The notes: generated from the letters alone by a model not told the origin. A DNA stretch of 64,000 bases from Carallia brachiata (GCA_021464245.1 JADCRB010000008.1:681590-745589); one strand, 5' to 3'. Counted from the first letter of the stretch, positions 1 through 11,192 are shown. Made by a program: numbers and translations.

Positions 1-1503
1 CGGAATAGCCTTCTACCTCCTATTAATTGTATGTTTATCAATAGAAGGTTAGCACTATACTTACCAACTTGCATAATTAGTGGAAATATTAGTGGGGTTC
101 CATAAAATGTGCGTAGTCCACACATATCCACGTCTAAGTATTGCATAATTGCTTATTATTTCAATAAAGCGAGCGCAAACATTATAAACTTTGATTAGAG
201 TGTTCAATGTTTAGTGAGCCCTCAATATAACAAGTGAAATCACTAAAATTAATGTAACAAGTTGAAATCACTAAAATTGTTAACGATTATCTACAATTCA
301 TCCTTTTAACTTCCAAAACTCATAAGTAAAACGTAATTTTTGACACCTCTCAACCAAAACTATCTTTTCTTGATGTTCTTTTGTTATTCCAATTTTTTTT
401 TTTATTACGAGAAAGCTCTTTCAAGTAAATTTTAAATCGTCAACAAATTAGTTTCCACCACGCAACTTCCATTTACTTCATGCAATGCAATTAGGGAAAA
501 TTTTAACCTTTTTTTTTTTAAACCCCTCCGCTCTCATGGCCGACACCAAACTCTAGTTGGACAATTTGGTGAAAACTTGGGGTGTTTCATATTTGTGCTT
601 GTGCATGCCAAGGCGAAGACGTGGGAAGCGCTGATGGTTGAAATCTCATAACATGCCAAACTAGTAACAGGCCGACTCTAGAAGTTCAACTTTGATACTA
701 CAGTTTAAGATAATCCAACAGTGATTCCAAAGTTTGGACTGTTACATTAGGAAATGCATGATTTGATATTTTTCCAATGCATTTAAATTCACCGTTTTTT
801 GACGGGCCATTTTGGAGGGCTATTTGTCAGCTATTTCATTAAACGAGATGAGCACCTGCATGACGGAAACCTATGGTATTGTTTTTGTTGTTGTTGTTGT
901 TGTTATTCTAAATCTGTGTTTTTCTAATATATTTTATGCATCATTTGGTTTTGTGACTTGGGAAACACCACAAATCAATTTAGAATCCAATGCAGTTACT
1001 GATAATTAACTCTTCATCAGGCTTATTGCAATGAAACTATGCACCAAAAAACCAAAAAAAAAAAAAAAAAACTGTGTCTGCCATACTTTCACAAGTCAGC
1101 CAGGGTGTGTCTTTAGAATAATTGTCTACCATGTCCTGCCATACTTTCACAAGGCAGCCAGGGTGTGTCTTTAGAATAATTGTCTACCATGTCACCTTAA
1201 GAGTGCATGGAAGAGACTGAGATCTAAAGGACTCAACCGGTATACAAAATGCTTTTTAATTTTGTGCGAAAGTAGAAAGAGAGTGGACGAATATATACAC
1301 AGTATTTTTACACCTCAAATTTGTGATCTGGAGGTCATTAAAGGAGCAACACAATCATTGCGCCAAAGCAACTGCTAGCAGGAAAAAAAAAAAAAAAGAA
1401 ACTGAGATCTGCTAGCAATAACAAGAAGCTGATGCAGAAACTGCTTTGCCTCTCGCCCCATTTTCGAAACCCCGTTTTTCCCCCTCTCCAAAAACAGCAG
1501 TAA
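1..1503. repeat. Segmental duplication, copy A
   Basis: This non-coding stretch is homologous along its length to 2487-4563. Shared landmarks in the same order include the start (...atagccttctacctcc versus atagccttgtaccgcc), a block around 530-990 matching 3830-4240, a GTT microsatellite (about 880-906), and a final block ending at the CAGCAGTAA near 1497. Copy A has an extra 58-bp tandem repeat (1079-1136 and 1137-1194) that is single in copy B. The copy is cut by the window edge. No coding frame is conserved between the copies, so it is best read as duplicated intergenic DNA. Confidence 0.85.
1079..1194. repeat. 58-bp tandem duplication
   Basis: Two near-identical 58-bp units start with TGCCATACTTTCAC at 1079 and 1137. 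They differ at about one position (AAGTCAGCC versus AAGGCAGCC). The homologous place in copy B (about 4384-4440) has one unit, so this tandem step happened after the larger duplication or was lost in copy B. Confidence 0.9.
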
Positions 1504-1820
1504 AGTCAGCTATTATGGGATTCAGACAAAGGCTAAAAAAGGAAGTGATGATGCCAACACTGAGCATCCCGAGGACTAAGCTCAATGCAAAATTTGATCC
1601 CTATCAGTTTCATGATCATCATCATCATCAATCACATGGTGGGCTGGTCTCTTTTTTTTTTTTATCTCTTTCGCTTTCTTACTCGAAATCTCTTTTTATT
1701 TCTCCAAACTTTTTCTTCTGGGGTCCGTCAGAAGTAATTGGTGTGGTCCTTTGGTGTGTTTTGGATCAATTTGTTGCAACTGTTGCTGTTGATGTAGGAT
1801 ATCATAGGTCACGGATTTGA
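1446..1820 (+). other. Unassigned open frame (124 codons), doubtful
   Basis: An open frame spans the edge of duplicated copy A and runs into the unique spacer. The middle part, from an internal Met at about 1515, begins MGFRQRLKKEVM and reaches a run of histidines encoded by a CAT microsatellite near 1615-1630. The end is low-complexity T-rich sequence. I recognise no family. The N-terminal part lies in duplicated DNA where copy B does not keep the frame. It may be a chance frame or a small exon; chance is more likely. Confidence 0.15.
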
Positions 1821-2486
1821 TACAGATGATCATTGATCAGATGATAATTGTGAATGTGAATGAAGAAAAAGAAGAAAAATAAAAAGGGGATTTAGGAGGG
1901 GCCACGGACAAGGTGCAAGATCTATGTAACTTTTGGGGCTGTGATAATTTGGTGGGCTCTGCTAGAAAGGGATGTTTGCAGATCTCAGCCACTGATATTC
2001 ATGTTAAAAGAAAGAATTTTGTCGTTGGACAACAATCATGAACAGCTTCAAGATTCTTCTTTCACTTTGCCTTTTTTTACTTTCCATCCTGTTTTGTTTC
2101 TCGTACCCACCCCTCAAAAAAAATTCATTTTCGAAAGATATAAATGGCAAGGTAACTCGGAATTTACAGTAGATATATAGTAATTTAAACTGTTTAAATA
2201 TTAGATTGTAAAAAATATATTAAATTAAAAAAATAAATAAATTATTAAATACAATTAGAAGTATCTTGTATATTTTACTAAACATTCTTACTCATCTTTG
2301 ATTTTATTTTTTCGAAAGAGAACTGGGTTAGGACATATTTTGGCAGGGGCATTGATTCATTCAGGAATGGAAACTGAAGACAGACAGGCAAATACACATA
2401 CACTCCTGATAGCATCAACCTTGTTAATTAAGAATATTCATTGATGGCAGAGCTCTCGTGCTTGGGGGCTTGAGTGAATACGGATA
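1504..2486. other. Spacer between the two duplicated copies
   Basis: About 1 kb of mostly AT-rich DNA contains a short (CAT)n tract near 1612-1632, pyrimidine runs, and an AT-rich block at about 2175-2290. That block resembles the segment at about 50205-50320 (...atatagtaattTAAA... and ...TATATTTTACTAAA...). It is therefore probably a dispersed repeat. I see no gene. Confidence 0.5.
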
Positions 2487-2524
2487 TATGGGATAGCCTT
2501 GTACCGCCTATTATATATGTTTAT

Positions 2525-2957
2525 CAATAGAAGAAAAGCACTATACCAACTTGCATAATTGGTGGACACATTAGTGGGTTCTATAATTAAATGTGCATAG
2601 CCGACCCATATCCACGTCTAAGTATTCCATAATTACTTATTATTTCAGTAAAGCAAGCGCATACATTATAAACTTCAAACAGAGTGTTCACTGTCCAGCG
2701 CGCCCTAAATGTAACAAGTTGAAATCACTAAAATTATTCAATAGAAGAAAAGCACTATACCAACTTGCATAATTAGTGGACACATTGGTGGGTTCTATAA
2801 GTAAATGTGCATAGCCCACCCATATCCACGTCTAAGTCCATAATTACTTATTATTTCAGTAAAGCGAGCACAAATATTATAAATTTCGAACAAAGTGTTC
2901 ACTCTTCAGTGCAGTCTCGAATATAACAAGTTGAAATTACTAAAATTATTGATGATC
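2525..2957. repeat. 214-bp tandem duplication inside copy B
   Basis: Two adjacent units both begin CAATAGAAGAAAAGCACTA, at 2525 and 2739, and continue in parallel through the motif CATATCCACGTCTAAGT and the end GAAAT(C/T)ACTAAAATTATT. Copy A at 1-290 has only one such unit. Confidence 0.9.
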
Positions 2958-3007
2958 ATCCACAGTTCATCCTTTTAAGTTCCAAAAGTCATAAGTAAAA
3001 CATAAAA

Positions 3008-3636
3008 TAGGGGTAAGCACTAGTTCGGTTCGAACTAAAACTGAACCAAAATTAGACTATTTGTTGATTGAAATTGAACTGACCAGTAAGATGGTTTCGA
3101 TTCTAAAATTGAAATCGGTCAGGCGAAGGTTCGATTCCGGTTCTTTCTTTTAAGAACCGTAGAACCAGCAGTTCCAACCGACGGTTCAATTGGTGGTTCA
3201 TCTGGATAACTTTTTCAAACTCCAAAAGTGATTGGTATTGCATATTGTAAGTAAAAACGAGGTAAATTACAATTTTAAAAGTAATAGAATTACATGAATT
3301 TTAATTTCTCTTAATCTTGAAAAGGATATATAGACAACTTAATTAATAAATAATTAAGTCCCAATCTTTTTGTTATTTAAAATTTATCTTCTTAACCTAA
3401 TTCAAATTTGATCTTTTACAATTTTAGATGGTTAAAAAAAAGTTAGAAATAGATTAAATCGAAACCAAAACCGTTGATAAACCAAAATCAAAACCAAAGC
3501 TAGAACTGCTGATGAACAAAAATTGGACCGGATCATTTATAGTTCAGTTAAAGTTCAAGATATCTCAAAATTAGAACCGACAGTTCAAAATCGTAACAAA
3601 AAAAAAACCGAACCGTGGTCAGGTCTGATAACCTTT
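3008..3636. mobile_element. hAT-like non-autonomous insertion (left end clear)
   Basis: Relative to copy A, about 630 bp are inserted between the conserved flanks GTAAAACAT and GATGCCTTTCAACC. The left end TAGGGGTAAGCACTAG followed by TTCGGTTCGAACT-type repeats is typical of plant non-autonomous hAT elements. The interior is full of GAACC/GGTTC motifs and has no transposase frame. I could not find a clean matching right terminus or an 8-bp target duplication, so the right boundary is approximate and may be eroded. Confidence 0.55.
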
Positions 3637-4563
3637 GATGCCTTTCAACCAAAAGTACCTTTTTCTTTGTGTTCCTTTGTTATTCCAAATAGTTTTTCAA
3701 TCACGAGAAATCTCTTTTAAGCGAATTTAAACCGCCGACAAATCAGTTTCCACATGCAACTTCCATTTACTTTATGCAATGCAATTAGGGAAAATTTTTA
3801 CCTTTTTTTTTTTAAACCCCACCTCCGCTCTCATGGCCGACACCAAACTCTAGTTGGATAATTTGGTGAAAACTTGGGGTATTTGTGTATGCCAGGCCGA
3901 AAACGTGGGAAGCTGACAGTTGAAATCTCATAACATGCCAAAGTAGTAACAGGCCGACTCCAGAAGTTCAACTTTGAGACTACGGTTTAAGATAATCCAA
4001 CAGTGATTGCAACGTTTGGACTGTTATATTAGGCAGTTGCATGATTTGATATTTTTCCAATGCATTTAAATTCACCGTTTTTGACCGGCCATTTTGGAGG
4101 GCTATTTGTCATCGATTATCAAATACTTCATTAAACGAGATGAGCACCTACATGACGCAAACCTATGGTCTTGTTGTTGTTGTTATTATGAGGTTTTGTT
4201 TTTCTAATATATTTAATACATCATTTGGTTTTGTAACTTGGGAAATACCACAAATCAGTTTAGAATCCAGTGCCGTCAGCTAATAATTAATTCCTTTTTG
4301 TTCAGTCTGGGAAATGGAAATCACCGCTTTATTAGGCTTATTACGACGAAAGTATTCACCCAAAAAAAAAAAAGCTCAGTGTCTGCCATACTTTCACAAG
4401 GCAGACAGGGTGTGCCTTCAAAATAATTGTCTACCATGTTACCTTAAGAGTGGCAGAGACCGAGATCTGACAGCAAAATAAGAAAGTGATGCGGAAACGG
4501 CTTTGCTTCTTGCCCCTCTTTTGAAACCCCGTTTCTCCCCCTCTCCAAAACCAGCAGTAAGGT

Positions 4564-4946
4564 CATTTGAACCATAAAACTCTCTCTCTCTGTAGAAACA
4601 ATATCCCATTCTAATTGCCTAAGTGCAATACCATTACGACAACACTAGTGATTTTCCTGCCCGCAGTTAAACAGAATTTTACTACATTGCAGAGCCGAAT
4701 AAAGTAAATCACCTGCACGGCTGCACCAAAACACTTTATCAATATGCTTCTGCAGAATGCGCATGTGCATATTCCACAATCACTTACTGATACACAGCGA
4801 GTACCAAAGGACACAGGTTGTTTAAAATCACAAAGCAGTCCAGAGAATTCAATGGATCCAACAAAAGAAAAAATCAATAAGCATCATCATGAACACTTCT
4901 GAAGAGTAACAACTAGCTACAGAAGCATGCCTGTGTTGGCAACATC
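4564..4946 (-). other. Probable 3' UTR and downstream flank of the RRM gene
   Basis: This is the interval between the end of duplicated copy B and the stop codon of the minus-strand RNA-binding protein gene. Base composition is less AT-biased than the surrounding spacer and it contains no convincing coding frame. Part of it is likely the transcript's 3' UTR; the polyadenylation site cannot be placed. Confidence 0.4.
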
Positions 4947-6290
4947 TTAAAATCCAGAATTTTCTCCATTTCTATCAAAACCTCCATTCCCACGGTAATT
5001 GTTGCTGAAAGATCGTGGAGCACTAGGACGCTCTGTGGCATAACTCACCCGAATGTTTCGTCCATTTAACTCCTGAAAAAGAGGATGTGAAAAGTCAACC
5101 TAAAATTCGCAAGAAAAGAATGCTCAAATCCTTCAAAGCATCCCATTTCTAACCTGGCCATCCATGGCTGACAGGGCAGAGCTGGCAGATTCATCGCTTG
5201 TGAAGTTAACAAACCCAAATCCCCTGGACCTTCCAGTATCTCTATCAGTAATAACCCTTGCTGCACACCAAAGTCAAAACTTTGTAGATAAATCTAATAC
5301 CACCAAAGATTTTCTCTCTATTATTCTTCCCAGGGCACCAGGAGTACCCCCCCCCCCCCAAAAAAAAAAAAGTGTTTATTCAGCAATGCATCAAGAATAT
5401 AAACAAAAAAAAAAATGAAACCTCCAAGCATGTCCAGAGGGATACCAACTAGCAAGACATTAGAAACCATGTTTCAGGATAAAATGGTAATATAAAGCTA
5501 ACAATTACATAGATAACAAAGAAGATATGGAAACGTTGACGAGGCGCTCGCCTGAGCTCCCTCTCCCCCTCGGAAAAATGCTGCCTAAGGGCCAAATGCA
5601 AGCTCCTCTTTAAAGGTGCCTCAATTGAGCCATCAACAAGCGCTCACCTAAGCCGCATCTCCCTCCTAGAAAAGCACTTTTTAAGAGAGGGCCAAATGGA
5701 AGCTCCTCTTTATAGGTGCCTTATCTCAGCCATCAATAAGTGCTTCCCACTTTCAGTGCTTCGATTCAGCACCTAGGCAACCCAGGCACTAGCTTTTGAC
5801 AAAATTCCCAGATTTTTCAACTTCTTTTTAACAAATATAAAAAACTCAGGAATAAGAGGGCAATTATAGTTACCCTACAATGCACCAATTCTATCAACAA
5901 CACAAGTGGCCATACCACATTGAAATGGGTTCTTAATCAGATAGAATAATATGAAAACACATGTGATTCCAAATAGATAAGCAATCATAAATGTTAAAGC
6001 TTACCATCAGCAACATCACCAAAACCAGAAAATGCATCCCTCAGCGACTGGTCATCAGTTCCATATGAAAGACCTAAAGGGGAAACAGCACAATGTCAAA
6101 GGCACTGCATAAATAGAAAGCATAAACTAAGTCTGTAAGTCATTTACAAAAACATTTGCGAATTACCTCCAATAAAAAGCTTTGATGACGACATAAAACG
6201 AATGGACTCCAACATAGATGCCATTGGAACTTGCCCATTCTTGGAAAAGCTCTTCTTCACCAAGCTCCCAAATTTGTTACAGAATGCCAT
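4947..6290 (-). CDS. RBG4: Mitochondrial glycine-rich RNA-binding protein (single RRM), RBG4-like
   Basis: Spliced by eye from four coding exons (6290-6167, 6073-6005, 5260-5154, 5072-4947), all with GT-AG junctions and matching phases, giving 426 bp and 141 residues. The protein begins MAFCNKFGSL, a start typical of plant mitochondrial GR-RBPs. A short targeting region is followed by one RRM with RNP2 KLFIGG (residues 37-42) and RNP1 RGFGFVNF (77-84), then ELNGRNIRV and ATERPSAPRS. The C-terminal Gly/Asn/Arg tail is short, as in Arabidopsis RBG4 rather than RBG2. Members bind RNA and affect organelle RNA editing or stress responses; that is family knowledge. A 762-bp 5' UTR intron (7056-6295) is inferred from AAG|GTATTC and TAG|GTTAATG. 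The gene is intact. Orthology to RBG4 specifically is inferred. Confidence 0.93.
5538..5792. repeat. Imperfect tandem repeat in an intron of the RRM gene
   Basis: Within the long intron 5261-6004, two related segments follow each other: GGGCCAAATGCAAGCTCCTC at about 5589 and GGGCCAAATGGAAGCTCCTC at about 5691. Each is followed by (T)A(A/T)AGGTGCCT and GCCATCAA(C/T)AAG. The GC-rich, GGCGCTCGCCT-containing composition stands out from the AT-rich intron. It resembles GC-rich plant dispersed repeats, but I cannot name the family. Confidence 0.7.
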
Positions 6291-7056
6291 TAACCTATTC
6301 AAAGTTTTACAGCGGGCACACCAAAAGCCCCAAAAACATATTAGACATTTATATCATTCACATAAAAATGTAAAAAGCTAGAACAAATATGCATATTTTG
6401 TGCTGCAATCACGCACTTCTCAAACAAAACCACTGAAATGTGCAGCCGAGACACAAAAAGCACCCAGTTATGTGGCACTCATCTATCAAGATAAGATAAG
6501 AGATACACAGCGCCCCCAAAAATGCATGTTTACCTGAAAATCAATCCCACTCGTAAAGAAAATCTAAAATTCTGAAATATTGACAAGCATTGAAAGATGA
6601 GGCAAAATCGGGAGAAAGCAAGTTGTCAGGAAGATTACAACTAATTCCTATGGCCCTTACATTATTAGATGACTCTTGCACGAGAACTTTCAATCTAAAC
6701 TTCCACCCAAACATATAATTTTCCATCAACGAAACTTACCATTAAACCTTATAGGACTTCCAAACACCAGGAGAAACACCCAAAAAAAAAAAATCAAGAA
6801 ATTGAAAACGCAGGCAAACGAATTTTAAAGCAAAAATCCTACAAGTAGCAGATAATAATGACTCCAAAACATTGAAAAAGAAAACGGAAAAATAAGACTT
6901 AACGACAAAAGCCGCCAATTAAATTTCAAATGTTCTTTCTACTTTTCATTCTTATAGCCAACTACAACAAATCACTTAACGCGGTACAGAGTTTAACATA
7001 AAATAAACAACCCATAAGAACAGGAAAAATAAGAGGGTTTTGGCCAGACGGAATAC

Positions 7057-7200
7057 CTTAGAGTATAATTGCAAGATTGCAACAGGAAAATTTCGGGGAG
7101 TAGCAACAGAGAGAAAGAGGAAATCGGCTAGGGTTTAAGCGACAGAGGCACAGAAGAGGCTTGGCCTTGGGGTTTTAGGATGAAAATCCAACGGGCCTGG
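7057..7200 (-). promoter_or_regulatory. 5' UTR exon and promoter with telo-box
   Basis: Upstream of the inferred 5' UTR intron, the minus strand carries the telo-box AAACCCTA (plus-strand tagggttt at 7129-7136) and GGCC-containing motifs around 7162 and 7193. Telo-boxes near the start site with GGGCC-type site II elements are typical of plant genes for translation and organelle RNA functions. The exact start site cannot be placed. Confidence 0.5.
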
Positions 7201-8102
7201 GTCCACCTGTGGCCACTCGTATCCGTTCGATTTAATTGCGTTGTTCTGGATTAACTGGATCATTTTGGTCAAACAACTGGATTAATTCAAAGTTGAAGGG
7301 GATTTAATTAAGAACATTAATTGATTAAAAGAAATATGATGACTTCACTTAATTAATTTTAAAATAATAATAAAATAATATAAATTATTAAATAATTTAA
7401 TTTATAAAAATAAAAAAATTGATAAACTGTTATGTACTGATAAATTAGATTGTAGTTATTTTAAAATTATTTAATACTAAAAAAAGTTCAAATGATTTTA
7501 TTGGGGTTCGTATTTACTTTGTATTTTCTCGTTCGTTTCTCACACCCTTTTCAATTTTTCAATTCATTTCCTAATTTTTTGAAAAAAAAATATATGAATA
7601 AGTTATATTTATATATAGTTGTTTTGATGTTTTAAATTAAAAGATTCTTAATTGAAAACAAAAATCTTAACTAAATAGCTTTTGCACAGAGCTTGTGAGA
7701 GCCTGCAATCCGTAGTTGAACTTGAACGTAGAGGGAAAATGAAGATCGGACTGGGGCACCAAAAACAATTTAACAATTTAACAATCGACAAACAAAACAA
7801 TAAAAACAATTGCCCAAAAAACCAACTAGAAAGACAATGAAACCACGCAAAGGGAAAAGATCAACAGAATCCTTTTAGCATTTATTTCTTTTTTGTGTTA
7901 TCATTCTCAATTTGGCATATTAAAATTGTAATAGAGTGTGCTTCTAAGTACTCTTGATTTTCAAATCATGATGAATGTTCAAAGCTTGTAACTATAATTA
8001 CTCTGCTCCATTAAGATTCATTAATGTATACAATGTTGCTGCTCTTATACATTGCTCTATGAGAAAATTGAAAGGAAATCACTTAATCACACAAATTCGT
8101 TA
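7200..8102. other. AT-rich intergenic stretch
   Basis: No gene is visible. The block at about 7335-7480 (TTAATTTTAAAATAATAATAAAATAATAT...) closely resembles 42640-42760, so a dispersed AT-rich repeat is present. The rest is low-complexity A/T and poly-A runs. Confidence 0.5.
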
Positions 8103-9163
8103 GGGTGCGTTTATTTCATAAAATAAGATATGATAGGATAGACTAGTGGCCAACTATCTCACCTTAATCCATGTTTAGTTGGTTAATAAAATTGGTATAA
8201 GATATGCTAGTGTGGCCTTACTATCCCATTAATATGGGATAATACTATCCTTTTAACTCTTATGGGCTAGTCTATCTCATATCATGAACTAGTGTTAATA
8301 AATTTTATATTTACTAAAATATTCTCTTAATTAAAATAAATTTTAAATATTTTTTAAAAAATTAACATAAAATTTAAAAAAATTATTTCTCTTTCATCTT
8401 CTCTCTCTTCCCTTCTCTCTCTCACTCCTCTTCTCTCTCTTTCCTTTCTCTCTCCTCCCTCTTTCCTTTCTCTCTCCTCCCTCCTCTCTCTCACTCCTCG
8501 TCTCTCTCTTTCCTTTCTCTCTCCTCCCTCTTCTCTCTCTCAATCCTTGTCTCTCTCTCTCTTCCCTTTCTTTCTCCTCCCTCTTCTCTCTCTCTCTCTC
8601 CCTTTCTCTCCCCTCCCTTCCTTTCTCTCTCATCCCTCTCTCTTCCTTCCTCCCTTCCTTTCTCTCTCCCTCCTCTCTATTCTCGTGCTCATTCTTTCTT
8701 TTTTTTTTCATATAAATTTGAAAATTTATCTCTTAAAATTTATTAATTTTTCCTCAAAAAATTAAAAAAATATTAATTTTTTTGAATTTTAAAATTTATT
8801 TGTTAAATAAACTTAATACTTAATTTTAAAAAATATTTTTATACAAAATTAAAAAATTATAAACAGTATAATATATAAAAACATGTAAAATAAATATTAA
8901 TTTCATTACTTAATTTTAATTATTTTTAATAAAAAAATTAACATTAATAGTAAATATAAATCACTTATTTTTAAGAGTAAAAAAGTAATTTTGATATATT
9001 ATACTATTCTATCTCATATTATCCAAATATTAAATAGGATAACTATTCTATACTATTTGATGATATTCAAATATAATATAGGTCAGTAATCTAACTTATC
9101 CTATGTTATATTAACTTATACTATCTTATACCGTACTGTTCAGTTTGTATACCAAACGCACCC
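8103..9163. mobile_element. PIF/Harbinger-like non-autonomous DNA transposon
   Basis: A 1061-bp element with perfect 10-bp terminal inverted repeats, GGGTGCGTTT (8103-8112) and AAACGCACCC (9154-9163), is flanked on both sides by TTA (8100-8102 and 9164-9166). A 3-bp TTA/TAA target duplication and a GGG...GTTT terminus fit the PIF/Harbinger (Tourist) superfamily. Subterminal regions share GATA/TATC-rich motifs in opposite orientation. The centre is a roughly 300-bp CT-rich tract. No transposase frame is present, so it must be mobilised in trans, if at all. Confidence 0.85.
8391..8700. repeat. 310-bp polypyrimidine (CT-rich) tract
   Basis: Almost pure C/T on the plus strand, with repeated blocks of TCTCTCT, CTTTCC and CCTCCCT arranged in roughly 50-60-bp imperfect units. 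It lies inside the Harbinger-like element. The long overlapping frames on both strands here (Arg/Glu-rich on minus, Ser/Leu/Phe-rich on plus) are products of the simple sequence, not genes. Confidence 0.85.
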
Positions 9164-9445
9164 TTAGAGTAGAGTAAAAGACTAGACACATTGATTAGTT
9201 GATTATTATATCAGGTATCGTTAGTATATAGTTATGAATTATATGTTAAAAGGATACTAAACTGAAGCTTTAACCATCTGTATTTTTGTGCTAATTTGAA
9301 GGTTGAACCAGAACGCACTTACCACCGGAGAGTCCTTCAGATACTTGACCGGCTTGAAGGCGAGGTATGCAACATTATGCCATTAACCAGGGCGCAGCTG
9401 CAACTCTGCGGTTTTTATTTTAAATTAAAATAATGGTTAACATAT

Positions 9446-9828
9446 TTGTCAATGGTTAACATATTATGCCATTTTTCATAACGCCGTCGTATGAAGAAGT
9501 AAATGGCATATATGCTTCCCAAATGCTTACCGGGTCAACAGACGATATTTTTCTGGTAAAAGTAATATTAAATATCTCAAAAATTATGTCATGAAATATT
9601 TTAAATTATATAATTATGAAAAGAATCGTTAATTTATTTTTTTTATTTAACGGTATTATAAAAATTAATGATTTTTTTTATAATTATATATTTTGAGATA
9701 TTTCATAATACGATTTTCGAAATGTTTAGCATTACTTTTCTGGGAGAGGTTAGCAACTGAATTTATATTGTTGTCATCCATGATTTCAGCGTTATGAAAA
9801 ATGGCATAATATTTGCCAATGTTTTATT
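9446..9828. repeat. Nested inverted repeats (foldback)
   Basis: Outer arms: a segment at about 9447-9487 ending TATGCCATTTTTCATAACG is mirrored by GCGTTATGAAAAATGGCATA starting near 9789, with arms of about 38-40 bp. Inside lies a second, separate foldback at about 9558-9739 with ends AAAAGTAAT/ATTACTTTT. The structure could form a long hairpin. The inner part looks like a small MITE inserted into or captured by the outer palindrome. Confidence 0.65.
9558..9739. mobile_element. Small foldback MITE-like element
   Basis: About 180 bp. The left half, starting AAAAGTAATATTAAATATCT, is an imperfect inverted copy of the right half, which ends ATGTTTAGCATTACTTTT. The two arms are about 80 bp each with a very small loop. 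There is no coding capacity. The target duplication is not clear, so the superfamily cannot be assigned. Confidence 0.55.
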
Positions 9829-10588
9829 CTGTTGTTTGTTGGCATTCTTCTGCTGGTGATGCATCAATAAAATGCTGCATCCGAAAAAGAGTTTTATTTT
9901 CTTTTATTTCCTAGTTTTTTTTCCTTTCCTTTTCGGTCCGTCCTTGCAATAGCGGTGGATTCGAAATTTGAACCTTTGGGAAAAAGAGATACGATTATCT
10001 TTGTGAAAGTAGATTTTTATTTTATTTTTTTTAAATAAATATAATTTACTCATAATTTTACACCACAAAATAAATAGAGTATACTTGAATAAAAAAATTA
10101 AAAATAATGTTTGAATAATATTAAATTATAAATTAATTTTACTTAAAAAAATTAATAAATATTTTATATAAAATATTGTCATTAAATGTTTAGCGCAGGA
10201 CGTTATAAATATCACTGCACCGGTGGATGTAATGGTATTTTCCCTTGGTTTTATAGAAGGTGTAGGTGCAACGGTAAAAATTTCATGAAATTCAGAATGG
10301 AAAAAAAATGTTTTTTTTCAATGATCTGATAGTTGATATATATAAAAGATTAAAAACAGAAAATGGAACCCCATAAAATACATAAAACGAAATTGGGTGA
10401 TAGAGCGGGTCGTAAAAGTTGCCTCCACCAGTAGCAACGCCCCGTGTGGTCTAAGATTCGTAGAAAAGCAAAGCGGCGACGGTCATCAATAAATTTCTAA
10501 AAATGAATGTATATATAATTTTTTCTATTAAGAGTACGCAAGAGAGAAGAAAACTATTGGGATCAAGGCAAACATTTATTTTTTTTTT
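9829..10588. other. AT-rich intergenic stretch
   Basis: A/T-rich DNA with several poly-T runs. The part at about 10040-10190 resembles other AT-rich blocks in the window (ATAAATAGAGTATACTTGAATAA... and TTAATAAATATTTTATAT). No gene or RNA feature is supported. Confidence 0.4.
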
Positions 10589-11192
10589 AGGTAAATATAT
10601 GAATTTGCCTATTATCTTTATTCTTTTTGAAAATTTCGTCCATAACGTTTTTTTTGTTTTAAATTATACTTTCAACGTTTCTGTCGGCCGTTAGTTTGTC
10701 GTTAAATTTAACATTTAACAGTCCAATTATCATTACGTCGTCTAATTTGAATAACATATCAGCATAAAGTGATGATCTGACATTTAATAAAGTGATGATC
10801 TATCATATCTTATCATTTTCTGATTAATTCTGTTCAGATATTTGCTTATTATAGTGTATACAGATTATAAAATCTTTATTTTTATTTTTACTTTTAACTT
10901 TATAAAATTATAAATAGCATTTTCTTTTGATTTTTCAAAAGTCACAATATTTGAAAAAAAAAATTTTAAAATTATTAGATTTTATGTCATCACTGTATAC
11001 TCACATGTTATTCAAATTAGACGACGTAACGATAATTAGACTGATAAATATTAAATTTAACGACAAACTAACGGCGGAGGGCAAAAAAGATTAACGGCAG
11101 AAACGTTAAGGGTATAATTTAAAACAAAAAAATGTTGTGAACGAAATTTTCAAAAAGAGTAAAGATAGATGACAAAATTCATATATTTACCT
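10589..11192. mobile_element. Long-TIR foldback element (Mutator-type MITE candidate)
   Basis: A 604-bp element whose arms are long inverted repeats: about 10589-10775 pairs with about 10986-11192. The ends read AGGTAAATATATGAATTT and, on the right, AAATTCATATATTTACCT. Arms share blocks such as TTTTTGAAAATTTCGT, TTTTGTTTTAAATTATAC and GTCTAATTTGAATAACAT in mirror order. Long TIRs without coding capacity suggest a non-autonomous Mutator-like element. The flanks are T-rich, which hides any 9-11-bp target duplication. Confidence 0.75.

Larger units (their letters stand above)
2487..4563. repeat. Segmental duplication, copy B
   Basis: This is the second copy of the block at 1-1503. It is longer because of a local 214-bp tandem duplication (2525-2738, 2739-about 2957) and a roughly 630-bp insertion (about 3008-3636). 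Outside these it runs parallel to copy A and ends at the same CAGCAGTAA landmark, just downstream of the RNA-binding protein gene's 3' end. Copies differ by many substitutions and small indels, so the duplication is not very recent. Confidence 0.85.

Noticed and set aside
3125..3140. GGTTCGATTCC, resembling a tRNA T-arm or Pol III B box
   Set aside because: It sits in the GGTTC-rich hAT-like insertion and no tRNA cloverleaf or A box fits around it.
1..4563. Duplicated blocks read as the two LTRs of a retrotransposon
   Set aside because: The copies lack TG...CA ends, a primer-binding site and a polypurine tract, and differ greatly in length because of secondary events.
8394..8765. Overlapping long frames on both strands (Arg/Glu-rich and Ser/Leu-rich)
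   Set aside because: They are translations of the CT-rich tract inside the Harbinger-like element.
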